From assembly GCF_030867145.1 (NCBI RefSeq), contig NC_134428.1, positions 7,998,001 through 8,062,000 on the forward strand: a stretch of DNA of 64,000 nucleotides. Direction: 5' to 3'. Numbering within the stretch: position 1 is the first letter of the stretch; the number at the start of each line of letters is the position of its first letter. Shown here piece after piece: positions 48,911 to 61,601 of this stretch. Source of the DNA: Opisthocomus hoazin. Lineage: Eukaryota > Chordata > Aves > Opisthocomiformes > Opisthocomidae. A program made the translations under genes and the position numbers. The notes under the pieces are model-generated. The model was not told the DNA's origin. It worked only from the letters and a program-made list of their open reading frames with translations, and made no database searches.

Positions 48911-49951
48911 ATCACAGAATCACAGAATCACAGAATGGTAGGGGTTGGAAGGGACCTCTGTGCGTCATCTAGTCCAACCCTCCTGCCGAAGCAGGGTCAC
49001 CTACAGCAGGCTGCAGAGGACCTTGTCCAGGCGGGTCTTGAATATCTCCAGAGAAAGAGACTCCACAACCTCCCTGGGCAGCCTGTTCCAGTGCTCCGTC
49101 ACCCTCAGAGGGAAGAAGTTCTTCCTCATGTTCAGACGGAACTTCCTGTGCCTCAGTTTGTGCCCATTGCCCCTTGTCCTGTCACTGGGCACTACTGAAA
49201 AGAGCTTGGCCCCATCCTCCTGACACCCACCCTTCAGATATTTATAAGCATTTATTAGATCCCCTCTCAGCCTTCTCTTCTTCAGGCTGAACAAGCCCAG
49301 CTCCCTCAGCCTCTCCTCGTAGGGGAGATGTTCCAGTCCCCTCATCATCCTTGTAGCCCTCCGCTGGACTCTCTCCAGTAGCTCTTCATCTTTCTTGAAC
49401 TGGGGAGCCCAGAACTGGACACAGTACTCCAGATGAGGCCTCACGAGGGCAGTGTAGAGGGGAAGGAGAACCTCCCTCGTCCTGCTGGCCACACTCTTCT
49501 TGATGCACCCCAGGATCCCATTGGCCTTCTTGGCAGCCAGGGCACACTGCTGGCTCATGGTTAACCTGTCGTCCACCAGGACACCCAGGTCCCTCTCCAC
49601 AGAGCTGCTCTCCAGCAGGTCCACCCCAAGCCTGTACTGATGCATGGGGTTGTTCCTCCCCAGGTGCAGGACCCTGCATTTGCCTTTGTTGAACCTCATC
49701 AGGTTCCTCTCTGCCCAACTTTCCAACCTATCCAGGTCACGCTGAATGGCAGCACAGCCTTCCGTTGTGTCTACCACTGCTCCCAGTTTGGTGTCATCAG
49801 CAAACTTGCTGAGGGTACATTCTAACCCTTCATCCAGGTCGTTGATGAAGAAGTTAAACAAGACTGGGCCCAGTACTGACCCCTGAGGGACACCACTAGT
49901 TACCAGCCTCCAACTAGACTCGGCGCCGCTGATGACAGCCCTCTGAGTTCT

Positions 49952-50364
49952 TGTTTTGGTTTCGGCTGCCGCCGGCAACAAAAGCGCCACGCGGCCGCCC
50001 CTCCCCCCGCCGGCGTGCGGAGGAGAATGGAAAGAAAGAGGCAGAAACTGGTGGGTCGGGATAAGGGCAGTTTAACAGAACAGCAAACAGAGGGAAAACA
50101 GGAACAACGACGATACAAATAAGGAGAAAACACAACCACGAACCGTACAACAGCCGCTCTCCCGAAACAGGACCGACGCTGCGCCCACCCAAGCCGCGAG
50201 AGCCTTCCCGCCGCACCGCCCCCCCCCACCGGAACCCAGCGTGACGTCACATGGTATGGAATACCGGGCTCTGTTTGGCCAGGTGGGGTCAGCCCCCACC
50301 CCCCGGCTGTGCCCCTTCCTGGATTCCGGTGAAAATTAACCCTGTTCTGGCTAAACCCAGGACA
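49952..50364 (-). mobile_element. Solo LTR (copy 2) nested in the CR1 RT domain
   Basis: A 413-bp LTR of the same family as 20998-21401, in reverse orientation. On minus it starts TGTCCTGGGTTTAGCC (from 50364) and ends CCGAAACCAAAACA (to 49952). It is flanked by the exact 5-bp duplication GTTCT on + (49947-49951 and 50365-50369). Removing the LTR and one duplication restores uninterrupted CR1 coding sense across the junction ([13 protein letters not shown]), which proves both ends and the order of events: CR1 first, LTR second. The first 170 bases or so are nearly identical to copy 1; the middle is more diverged, with small indels. It carries the same CRE (50242-50249) and no genes. Confidence 0.93.
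50242..50249. promoter_or_regulatory. CRE palindrome TGACGTCA in solo LTR copy 2
   Basis: Same position within the LTR as in copy 1, perfectly conserved although the bases around it differ. Confidence 0.7.
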
Positions 50365-51681
50365 GTTCTGCCATTCAGCCAGTTCTCTATCCACTTCACC
50401 GACCACTCATCCAGCCCACACTTCCTGAGCTTCCCTAGGAGGATATCATGGGAGACTGTGTCGAAAGCCTTGCTGAAGTCAAGGTAGACAACATACACGG
50501 CTCTCCCTTCGTCTACCCAGCCAGTCATGTCATCGTAGAAAGCTATCAGATTGGTCAGGCATGATTTCCCCTTGGTGAATCCATGCTGACTACTCCTGAT
50601 AACCTTCTTTTCTTCCACTTGCTTGATGATGGCCTCCAGGATAAGCTGCTCCATCACCTTTCCCGGGATGGAGGTGAGGCTGACCGGCCTGTAGTTCCCT
50701 GGGTCTTCCTTCTTGCCCTTTTTGAAGATTGGAGTGACATTGGCCTTTCTCCAGTCCCCGGGCACCTCTCCTGTTCTCCAGGACCTCTCAAAGATGATGG
50801 AGAGTGGCTCAGCAATGACATCCGCCAGCTCTCTCAGCACTCGTGGGTGCATTCCGTCGGGGCCCATGGATTTGTGGACGTCCAGATCGCTTAAGCGATC
50901 CCTCACACAGTCCTCCTCGACCAAGGGAAAGTCGTCCTCTTTGTAGGCTTCCTCACTTACCTCCGGGGCCTGGGATTCGTGAGGGCCAGTCTTAGCACTG
51001 AAGACTGAAGCAAAGAAAGCATTCAGTAGCTCTGCCTTCTCTGCATCCTCCATCACCAGGACACCCGCCTCATTCAGCAGCAGCCCCACATTGTCCCTAA
51101 CCTTCCTTTAGCTGCTGATGTAGTTGAAGAAGCCCTTCTTGTTGTTTTTGACATCCCTTGCCAGCTTCAATTCCAGGTGGGCTTTGGCCTTCCTCGTTGC
51201 ATCCCTGCACGCTCTGGACCACATTCCTGTACTCTTCCCAAGTGGCCTGCCCCTCTTTCCACATTCCATGGACCTTTCTCTTCTGCCTGATCTCTGCTAG
51301 AAGCTCCTTGTTTAACCATGCAGGTCTCCTGCCTCCTTTGCTCGATTTCTTTCTCAGGGAGATGCATTGCTCCTGTGCATGGAGGAAGTGTCGTTTAAAG
51401 AGCGACCAGCACTCATGGACCCCCCTGCCTTCGAGAGCCCTGGCCCACGGGATTCTTCCCAGTAGCTCCTTGAAGAGGGCAAAGTCAGCCCTCCTGAGGT
51501 CCAAGGTTTTGATCCTGCTTATCGCCCTGCTTCCTCCACGCAGGATCCTGAACTCCACCATTTCATGGTCACTGCAGCCGAGTCTACCTCCGACCTTCAC
51601 ATCCTCCACCAGTCCCTCCTTGTTTGTTAACACAAGGTCCAGCAGCGCGCCTTTCCTTGTTGGTTCCTCCACCACTGCAAA

Positions 51682-54233
51682 TTGTTTCTATTAGTTTATT
51701 CTACATTTTTTCCCCCCTAAACTTACTTATACTTAGTGAAGTGAGCTGGATTCCTGATTGAAAGAAATATCTGCAGTTAAGTTACAAGAGAATTCACCTG
51801 TTCTTTGTGGTATGCAATGGTAAAAGATGTCTAATTACATCAAGTGCTTGTAAAATAGATTTGTCTCTTCGTTTTTCTTCTTGATGTTATATTGTCTTTA
51901 ATATGCATGAGTACTCTTTACAGCTCCATCAGATTAATTTCTGTAGCGCTTTGTGTTCCATTGTTCCTTTCCTTTTTAACCTTCATCCACGATACTCAAT
52001 TTCTTATTATTGTATTACTAACCATTTTTAAATCTTCCATTTTATTAAGAAACATGCTATTAATGGCATTATTATTAAAAATTTGCTGTTCCTATCACTA
52101 ATCTTCAAAATGGTTAAGAAAAAAAGAATACACAATCAGTGCATGTCTAAATTCCACAGCAATAATACTGTCAATAATACTTCCCCACATGAAAACTGTT
52201 CTTTCTATTCCAATGCATAGAAGCAAAACCTTTACAGCTACACTTGGCTTAAAAAGAAAAAAAAAAGTAGAACCTTGAGCTTTTGATTCGAAGGCATGTT
52301 TTGATAATTCAAAAATATCTGGACTTCAGACAAGCTTTGCAACACAGGAAATTGTCTTTGAGACTGAAGGCCACATCAAGCTTTCCTAGAGTGCTAGAGA
52401 CTTTAAATCATCTTTCTGCGAGCCAGGTTGCATACTAGCCATTGTTTTATTAGTCTTGTGGGTTAAAATTAATTGTTTGTTGCAGAGAGATTTGGATTTC
52501 TTTTTAACTTCAAGCCACAAGTTATTGAGACCAGAACTGGTTTTTCACTATGGGTTTTTATTATATGTATTACCACGTATGCTGTTTGGAATACAACAGT
52601 AAGAAGTACTTTTTATATAGTCAACTCAAAAGCATTAGTTTATGAGAAAAGATCTGACATGTAGTGTGTAGGTTAGTTCAACTGTTCACGTAAGCACATT
52701 GATTGTGAAATGCTGAATGCAAACCAGCTCACACAGGATTTGTTTTAATTTATCTCTGTTGGAAGAAATAAAACATATAATTTAAGACAAATTCCACTGT
52801 TTTGCTCTGAGTTTTACTAGTGCATGCCATCTAAAATGTACTAATAATGCCAAAAAATAAAACACTGAAGGTTCCTCTATTTATCCTCCATGTATCACTT
52901 ATTTTGGTAATCAGGCTCAAAAATGATGGTAATTGAAATAATCCAAACCATAAATTTTGAAAGCTATCCCTTAGTACAGACCTTGACTACCTTTATAGTA
53001 GGGGGGTTTCTTTGTATCTACGTGAAAAAAATGTGTTGTCTCATGACTCTTTTTTGGTTTTTTTATACTCCACCTACAACTCCCTTACTCTTACTAAAGA
53101 TTCAGATAGAAAACTGTGTTCTTCTCACTAGCTCTCCTGTTAAATAGGAAAAATGCATTTCATCTGTTGAGAAAGATAAATATGCTTCAATTATGAGAAA
53201 GTAATATTGGCCCACATTTTTTTGGACCTCAATTATAAGGGATTAATTATTACATTTATAAAGATTTCTGGACTGTTGCAATAAACACTTCTTTGTTCAA
53301 TGGATTTAGATGGCAATTTACTAAGTAAATCTGCAGGCTCATTCAAATACATTTTTAGAGTGAATTACAGAAACAAATATATGGAATTCTTTCTGGACAG
53401 TGCAAAAGAAAAGGCCTTACTTTTTTGTTGTTGTTGTTGCTACCACACATGCAAACTTGGCTCTCTGAAGAGGACTCTGCCTTCATAAAACATTAATCAG
53501 AAGATTCTCTCAATTCTATCAGTGTATGAAAACAAGACAAAAGAAGCAGAACCATTTCTGTCATGATTCAGATGGATTAATTTTCTGTAGATATGCAAAA
53601 AAAGTTGTTCGTCTAAATCTACACTCTCTGTGCAGCCTGGGGAAAGAGACAGAAGGCAGAAAAACTGCCTTATGGAAGTGCCTACTTCTTGAGGGGAAAA
53701 AAACAGGGCCTCTTTCCTGGGGACTGACTCTTGAGGGAATCTAGAGTGGCTAACTGAGACTAAACAGCCAGCTTTTGAAATGCTGGAGTGAGAACATTGT
53801 CACAGAAGAGATTAAAACTTCCTCTGAGCTGAGCAAGGATCAGAAGAACTGGCTCTGGTCACGGAAATTACCAGGGAACTGGTCCATCAGGGGTGGATCT
53901 TTGAATACACACAGTTCATAGCTCCAAAATTAATATGTTTTGGTTTTTTTTTTAAATGGCAATTACCTAAAACTAATCCTGCAGAACTACAGACAGCTGC
54001 ATACCAAATGTAAGCCTACAGACAGTAAGCCAATTTGTATGACATAGCATATCATGCAATGTTGAAGACCTATCAGGGCAATAGCATTGCTACTACAGAA
54101 ACTTTTTGTAAGCACAACAGTAACAAAAAAATTATTTAAACATTTACTCTTCAAGTTTGCAGCTAAATGTAGCTTTCACCTGAATGTGTGTGGGGTAATC
54201 TCACTTCACCTCCCCCCAACAATCACAGGAAGG
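51682..54233. other. AT-rich intergenic, no gene seen
   Basis: No coding exon, RNA or repeat family recognised between the two CR1 copies. Confidence 0.55.
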
Positions 54234-54692
54234 ATCACAGAATCTGAGAATTGTTTAGGTTGGAAAAGACCTTTAAGATCATCGAGTCCAACCATTAATC
54301 TTGCACTGCCAAGTCCACCACTGAACCATGTTCCTAAGCGCCACGTTTGCACGTGTTTTAAATACCTCCAGGGATGGTGACTCCACCACTTCCCTGGGCA
54401 GCCTATGCCAGTGCTTTACAGCCCTTTCTGTGAAGAAATTTTTCATAATCTCCAATCTAAACCTCCCCTGGTGCATTTTGAGGCCTTTTCTCCTGACCTA
54501 TTGCCTGTTACTTGGGAGAAGAGACCAACAGCCACCTCGCTACAACCTCCTTTCAGGTAGTTGTAGAGAGCGAGAAGGTCTCCCCTCAGCCTCCTCTTCT
54601 CCAGACTGAACAACCCCAGTTCCCTCAGCTGCTCCTCAGAAGACTAGTGCTCTAGGCCCTTCACTGGCCTCATTACCCTTCTTTGGACATGC
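54234..54692 (-). mobile_element. CR1 LINE 3' fragment
   Basis: The 3'-most 460 bases of a CR1 copy on minus. It covers the ORF2 C-terminus, readable as [39 protein letters not shown] (split here in two frames upstream), followed by the 3' UTR and an ATTCTCAGATTCTGTGATCC end (54253-54234). Upstream it stops abruptly in the region that normally encodes the ERVQRR segment (near 54690). It is more diverged from the consensus than the copy at 48911-51681. No catalytic part is present. Confidence 0.94.
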
Positions 54693-57575
54693 ACAGAAGT
54701 TTAGAAATCTCACATTACATCTCATATTAGTACTGTAAAATATTCAAATGGAACTGTTGATCACTACAGCCGAATTTTCAGTCTGGTTTGGTCTGCTGCT
54801 TTAAAACTCTGCATGGTCCCAAAGAGAAATACCACAGCCTAAGTGAGTTCTTCTAAGAAAGGCACTTCCTTTCTAGTATTTCAGAACTTTAGGACTACTC
54901 TTGTATGTTTTTAAATTACAAAGCTGAAAGTGTCTTAAATACTCTCTGTCATTATTTTATCAAAAATGCTGATCAAAATCAAAATCAATATGCCAGGAAG
55001 CAGGCAAATCTGCTTTTAAGGCCCAAAACACCTCTGAAACCTTAGTTGTTATTCCTGGAAGAGACATTGATGTGTGACAATAATGCTATTTTTACATGCA
55101 CCACCTTCTGAAGGTAACCCTGGACTGATTCAACACAGTAATTGTGATTGCTTACATATGTGCGCTAAAAGGTACCCAGCTATCCTAATCTTGTCCAACT
55201 GTACCCATTTAAGCTAGTTTCTCTTCATCTTTCATATAACACAACTAGTTCCCTACCGATATTATCTTGATGCTTTTGTAAACTTTTGATGCTTTTTTTT
55301 TGCTGTTCTATTTTCTTTTTGACAAGAGTAGCTCCTTTATGTGGTTTGATAAAAGCAGAATGCTATGACTAACGTAGTGCGCGAGTTTAACCACATTCCC
55401 AGAAATATCAATTTCAAGGATTTTTATATCTTAATTTGATAATATACTCATTTCTATGCATGTTGCACATGTTCAAGGACAAATAAGGTTTCTAATAAAG
55501 AAAGTGGATTGAACTACATGATATGAAAATTGCTAACAGCTGGAGGGAAGGTGCAGTAATGGCAACTGGCCATCATAAGACAATGTAGAAACAATGAAGA
55601 GGCAAGTAGGCGGCATCTGTCCAGAGACAGATGCCCTTGAAGTACAGAAAGCCACAAAATAATAATAGGACAGGTAAAGAAATGCAAATGGATTTTTAAA
55701 ACAAAATTCCAAGCATTATTGTTATAGAATAAGCACAAGATGGAAAACTGTCAATAAATCATCTAGACAAAAATAATTGGAAAAATATTAGTAAAACTAT
55801 ATATCCTGAGTTATGATTTCTATCTAGAGTAGTAGCATTGCATTAAAAGGGAAAATAGGTCCCAAAAAATATCAACCAAAAATATCATCATGTTGGGTTT
55901 AATATGAAGTAGATTTTTTTTCAGTATAGTCATTTTAAGGGTACTGATTCTGGTTCATGGAGCAATCAAGATGTGGCGGCTGTTGCAGATTACCATTTCC
56001 CTGCCAAAGCCAGCAAAATAGGAAACAGGCCTATAGCTCAGCAGATTCAGTTGTGATAAAGCAAATGGAGGTTACTCGAAGGTAACCAGAATCCTTTGAG
56101 GAATATCATTCATCTCTCCACTCCACAAGAATACTCCATCCTGTACAGGAGCACTGCTTTCTGTTTTCATGGACACAGTAAGAGACAGTAGATGCAATTG
56201 TGAAGAATGTACTTTGTAACGAGGAAGTCGGAGTTCCTGGCGTCAGGCTCTGTGCACAGAAAATGACTGTCCTATGAAGCCTGGGGCTGAAAAGTGATCT
56301 CTCAAGAGTTGATCCAACCAACATTTTAGGTTTTGTGAAGCAAGCTTACAATGCAGATTCTGGTGGCAGAGAAAAGAAAACACACAGAGAGAACCAGAAC
56401 ACGGAAAAGATCTTCCTACCAGAGAACCTGAAGAGTGACAGAGATGGGGAACAGCCATGCTGAAGGTCAATTGCCTAAAAGTTGAACATAAGAAAGGGCA
56501 GGAGTTGAGTGCGCCTACTATAGGTGCTGTGATTGTAAATAATCTTAGCCTGTGCAATACAGCACACATACCTGTTACCAAACCTTGAACATGGAAGAGC
56601 ATCTTGCTGATTTATGCTACCACATCAGACAACAAACTGAAATGGCTGAGGCAGGTGCTTGTTGTGTTCTGCTGTGTGGTGACAACCCAGGGCAGATAAA
56701 TAGGCCTGGGGCAGAAAAGTAGGGATGGTAATCTCAGACAGCCATAGCAAGATTCACCCCATTGCATTTAGCGTAGCATTTATTTCAAAGTAGCCTGAAC
56801 ACGTCAAGGGACAGAAGACCTGAGATTCTGTAGTACTTTAGTCCTGGAAGGCTTCTGAACCCAAACACTTCATTTCCTCCTGTGTGGGTGAGTTCACTTT
56901 GTGGATGAGTTCAGACAACACAGTCACCGGCCTAGGAACAGGATAAGCCACAGGGCACCGATTGGCTGGTGCAGCAGCTCACGTATCCGGAATTTGCTAG
57001 TGCCAGGCAAGTGCCTGGGAATTGCCTTGCTGAATTCATGAAGGTGCAAAACTCTTCCAGCTGCTGAGAGATCTAGATAGAAGAAAGTGTCAAAAATCAT
57101 CCTTTTATATGCAAACAGTAGTTTGCTGAAAATGTAAGATAACAAGAGCATACAGTGATTCACAATGGTTCCAGGACTTCTTTGGATTACTGGAAGTAGC
57201 TTTCAGCTCTGTTTTTTTGAGCAGCAAATCAGTATTTCTCAGTAAGCATTCCTGATTAGAGTCATGGCTTTTTTTTTTTTTTTTTTACTTTTTTGACCTT
57301 TTCTATCTGGGACATATTTGTATTTTGTGAGCTTCCAAGGATGAAAGTTTTATTTCTTTCTCTCTCCTAATTCTTGTGCGAATAGGACAAATTCTTTGGG
57401 AATGAATAGAAGCTCTTTGGCCTGTAAAACTTGCCCTTTTTTGGTTCTATCTTTCTCACATGATGTCATGCAGTTATTTTTCTGAATGACTTCAATGTGT
57501 TTGCCTCAACAAGTATGCTATTTTATTGTTATACTTTTCATCTTTTTAAAAGGAAACTTCCACCCTTTCATTTAA

Positions 57576-57625
57576 AAGAAAACAAAACAAACAAACAAAC
57601 AAAAACCCCCACAAAACCCCCCAAA
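57576..57625. repeat. (AAAC)n / A-C rich simple repeat
   Basis: AACAAAACAAACAAAC-type units grade into CCCCCACAAAACCCCCC. Ordinary simple repeat. Confidence 0.8.
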
Positions 57626-58098
57626 CCTCCACATTTTTCTTTTCTCTTTTTCCCTTCTGGTTTTTAATAATATTTAGGAGATGTACCCGTAAGATAAGCA
57701 CTATGCATCTTCTGCAAAATCAATGCTGAGACTCCTGCTACAAGTTCTGTATTGAGAATCTCTGATAATATAAAGATGTCTGTAAATAATTCGCAGGCAT
57801 CTTATACAATTTTCATCTTACAGTTTTTCAGAGCTGTTATTGTCACTATCTCTCTGCTCCATTACACTATTTCATTGTTATTATGAAACTATGATTATGT
57901 TGCATACAATTATATTAGTAAGAATTAAAGAAAGATTCCCTTAAAAAAAAAATCCTACAAGAAATTATTCTAAAGAAAGGGAATTTTGAAGGAATTCTAA
58001 AGATCTCTCTAAAACAAAGATTTCTGTGGTAACTGGAAATATACAAACACAACAGACAATTCCCTCTCTTCTGGCATCACAAGTGAAGGGGACAAATT

Positions 58099-58151
58099 CC
58101 AGATTGCTGAAATGGAATTCTGGTTTGCTAAAATGGAGTTTAGCAATCTGG
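58099..58151. repeat. Inverted repeat with 13-bp arms
   Basis: CCAGATTGCTGAA (58099-58111) faces TTTAGCAATCTGG (58139-58151), giving twelve Watson-Crick pairs and one wobble around a 27-base loop. The loop partly repeats the arm sequence. It may be a small palindromic element remnant. Confidence 0.6.
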
Positions 58152-61100
58152 AGTTTGCAACAGCAATGTGGGATAGCAAACCTCAATCTGATAAGGAGAT
58201 AATTCATGACACTGACTACCTTTCCTGCCTAGCTTCTTGGTAAAACAAGTTTGCATAATCTGACTGTTGGCTTCACAGTGATAAAATAAGTGCAAAGTAT
58301 TTCCTGAGAAGCTTGAGAAAAAGCACTGTGCTTCTATCATAGCACTTTTTCTCTACTAGTGAGAATTTATAATAGTATTTTGTCCCTTGAGAATATATTG
58401 AATTTAAATGGCCATAGTGTACACATTCTGCTACTTTATGGTGGATACGGTCAGAAAAAAACTCAGCAAGGTGTCACAGAATCTAGATTAGTGGCAGTTC
58501 TGAACTACTGAGGAGATGTGTCCTCTCCAAAGCAAGCACTCCATCCATACAGGGTGGCTATTTTTCAGGAGGAAACACCATATGTGTAGGCGACTTTGGA
58601 CAACTCACATGGCTAGAGACTGCAATACTGTGGAGAGAGCTCCACTGGAAAGAATACCCAAGATGACTCTACAAATCTGTCTGTAATATCTCCAATGTAC
58701 TTTGTAGCATTGCTTTAAAGATGGCATGTGTTATTTATATAATACTTAAAATCCTTACAAATATTCAGTTGCTATTGGCTTATTTTTAATTTCTCCACTC
58801 AAGCCCTTGACATACCACAGATGTTCAAAGGTTTGTTTTTAATCTTGAAATTATTTTCATATTTTAAAAATAAATTCAAACCCACACATATTCACCCAAC
58901 TTTCTGATGTTTCTCACTTTCTGAAAACCCTATGCAACTAAAATATATCCAGTATGAATTTTAATCCATTTTGACATCGAAGATATATTCTTCTATACAT
59001 TTGATTACTGATGAAATTACATACTTTTGCAAGGTCTCTTAACCAGCTTTTAAATTTGAATAATTTAAATTAAAAACATCTGAATTAAACAAACTAAACA
59101 CTCCACGAAATCCTGACTATGCTTCAGAATTTGACAAGAGTTTTAATTCTTTTTTCATATTCCCAAATCACATGTACAAAATACAGCCCCTCTGTTGGGA
59201 CCTCTGCTTTCTGAAACTTGTTGTTTACCTTTGTTATTTGCTGTTGCTTAATTTGTATTATCTAGTAGTGTGTGTATTTATAATGTAGCAGGTAAAGACA
59301 ATGAGGAGCACTGGTAATTAAACATGAGAAACAAAATCTTTGTGCTTCTTTCACATTCTTTAATACATGTCTAGGAAAAGCCCAGGAGAAATCCACATTA
59401 GAAAGGCAAAGAGGAAAGCTGTTGTCAAAGATTCTGACTAGGCAAAGAAAGGACCCACAAAACCTAGCTGCACAAATATTTGTACTATGGGAGTGTGGTG
59501 ATTCAGTCTCTCTGGTTATCAAGATAAATTATGTTGTAATGGCCACTTCTCTCATTCTCTAAGTTCTCAATGAAATTCAGCCAGCTGGTTAAAATGTAAC
59601 CTTTTCCATCAGAGATTCTCAGACCCTGGTCTGCTAGAATGCTCTATGAAATAACTTCAGGTTTTTGTTTGCTTTTTTAAAATTCATGCACTTTCATTCC
59701 CACTCATGCAAAAAATAAAACATCTCATTCTGCAGGGGAAAATATAAGTAATGGAATTCAACATATACACTATTTTTGTTCATTTATAAGTCAATGTTTT
59801 ATGGCAGCAATGTATGGGATTGTGTATGTATTTCTTTTTCCACTAAATTGACAAATTCTGCTTTATGTTTTCTGCATTTTTAAAATACAACTCTCTCTCC
59901 CACTACCATAAACTACCATTAACATACAAAAAACTGCTTTGCTTCTTGTTGGAATATATATCAAGCTGTTTGAATATTTATGTTGTGGAATAGGCGGCCA
60001 TGGAATAATTACTCACTAAATTGCATGTTTTAAAAGAAGAAAAAATCAAAAGCACAGAAACATCTGCACCCTTTCATTTCCTTCTCTTTACTTATATTTT
60101 TCTAACATATTGAGTGTACAAATCATCTGATAAGACAAACCTTTTTAAGCAACATGTTATGTATTAGTAATTTCATATTTTTAACTTATAAATCATCTTC
60201 CTATTTTCAGGAAATATACTGTTCCTGAAGAGATGTTTTCACCAAAATATTTATCCAAGACAATTAAAAAGAAAAGTGGCAAATTGGGGCTGATGCCTTT
60301 CCTTAGTCTTCTCTAATTTCCAGATTCATTGACTCTGATGATTATTCATCTTTCTTAAGTCTAAGGCATTCAAAATGTTAAGCATTCTCAACTACAATCT
60401 CTCATTGGAATTAAAAAGCTTTACATAAGTCAGGGGAACAGCAGCCATTCTGCAGAATCTCACTTTTATATGTATGGTAAAATGGAAAAACATCTGAAAC
60501 AATAATTAGAATCCTATCCCACATAACTAGAACTGTTCAAATTTCATAGCAGGGAAGAGAAGAAAGCAAGATGTTGCTATCCTTACTCTGCTTCATGGTA
60601 CAGGCGGGCAGCGAAAGAATTCGAAGCATGAAAGCCTGTAATAATTTCTGTGTTTTTTAAGAATACTGTGACAATTATACGATAGAAGACCTATTGATTT
60701 AAAAGGTTTCAAACACAGGCGGCAAATACTAACAAGACAATCAATACTATCAAAGATAAATGTAGTGAAATACATCTACCTGAGAATCACAGGTGCAGCA
60801 GGACGACAGAATACAGATCCGCTCAATGGCTCCCCTGGAAGGGCTTCCAGAAGAGCAGGAGGTAAGATCCCAGGGTGATCAGTAGCTCTGTAACATTTTC
60901 AACTTTTCCTCATCTACAAGGAACAAGAGAAGACAGTGTCTCCAGTGCTACCATGTTGCAGTGAATTAATCTCTCTACCACAGCTTCCAGCTGCCTCTTT
61001 CTGGGGTTAATGTTCCTTCGGAGTCCTATTTCTGCTAATTAAAGAGGGTACACCAGCCTAGAGTGAGCTTTGGTACAGCATGTTAACTACAATAGTTTTT

Positions 61101-61553
61101 ATTTGCTGCATATGAACACGGTTCAGTGATGGAATCCATATTCTTTGGAGGATTCACAAGTAAATACTTCAAATAAGTGTTACAAATCAGTCCACAGATG
61201 TTCTCTTTGCTGTAAAGACAGCATCTTCTCTCAAGGTGTTGGCTTCTGATTGCAATATCACTGCCACAAATCTCAGATAGTTAACAGTAACGTTTGTCCC
61301 AAATTATTTCATATTGTCACTCATCCTTGATAATGAACTCATGGAGAAAATAAAGAAGAGATTGGACACGCCCACCACTCCAAAGTGAAATGAAAGGCAA
61401 CAGGAACTAGAGAAGGAAACAAAAAGCAAAGGAAGACTGAACATTTCATAAATTTAAAGAAGGGGGGGGGGGGATAGCAAAAAATCATCAACCTGTTCAA
61501 AAAAGAACAGTACACAAAAGACATTCACAATCCAAACTCCAAGACCACCAATT

Positions 61554-61601
61554 AATTGTCAGTAGGTAAATACTACTAATTGTCGGTATGTAAATACTAT
61601 T
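61554..61601. repeat. 24-bp tandem duplication
   Basis: AATTGTCAGTAGGTAAATAC(TACT) is followed by AATTGTCGGTATGTAAATAC(TATT), two adjacent copies with three mismatches. Confidence 0.8.

Larger units (their letters stand above)
48911..51681 (-). mobile_element. CR1 LINE, long 5'-truncated copy, split by a solo LTR
   Basis: The longest CR1 here, about 2.36 kb once the 413-bp LTR and one copy of its target duplication are discounted. On the minus strand it starts inside the endonuclease domain (VEEPTRKGALLDLVL), including the catalytic SDH (D and H codons at 51570-51565). It then covers the linker, RT motifs ([33 protein letters not shown]), the LTR insertion, [19 protein letters not shown] (49804-49793) and the C-terminal domain, and ends in three ATTCTGTG-type repeats at 48911-48934. 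ORF2 is damaged by an apparent one-base insertion near 51215-51219, a stop TAA at 51110-51108 where a lysine is expected, and the LTR. Otherwise the frame is intact, suggesting a comparatively young copy. Confidence 0.96.

Noticed and set aside
56243-56602. 119-codon minus frame as a possible PARN exon
   Set aside because: The translation does not resemble the PARN nuclease or RNA-binding domains and has no exon boundaries.
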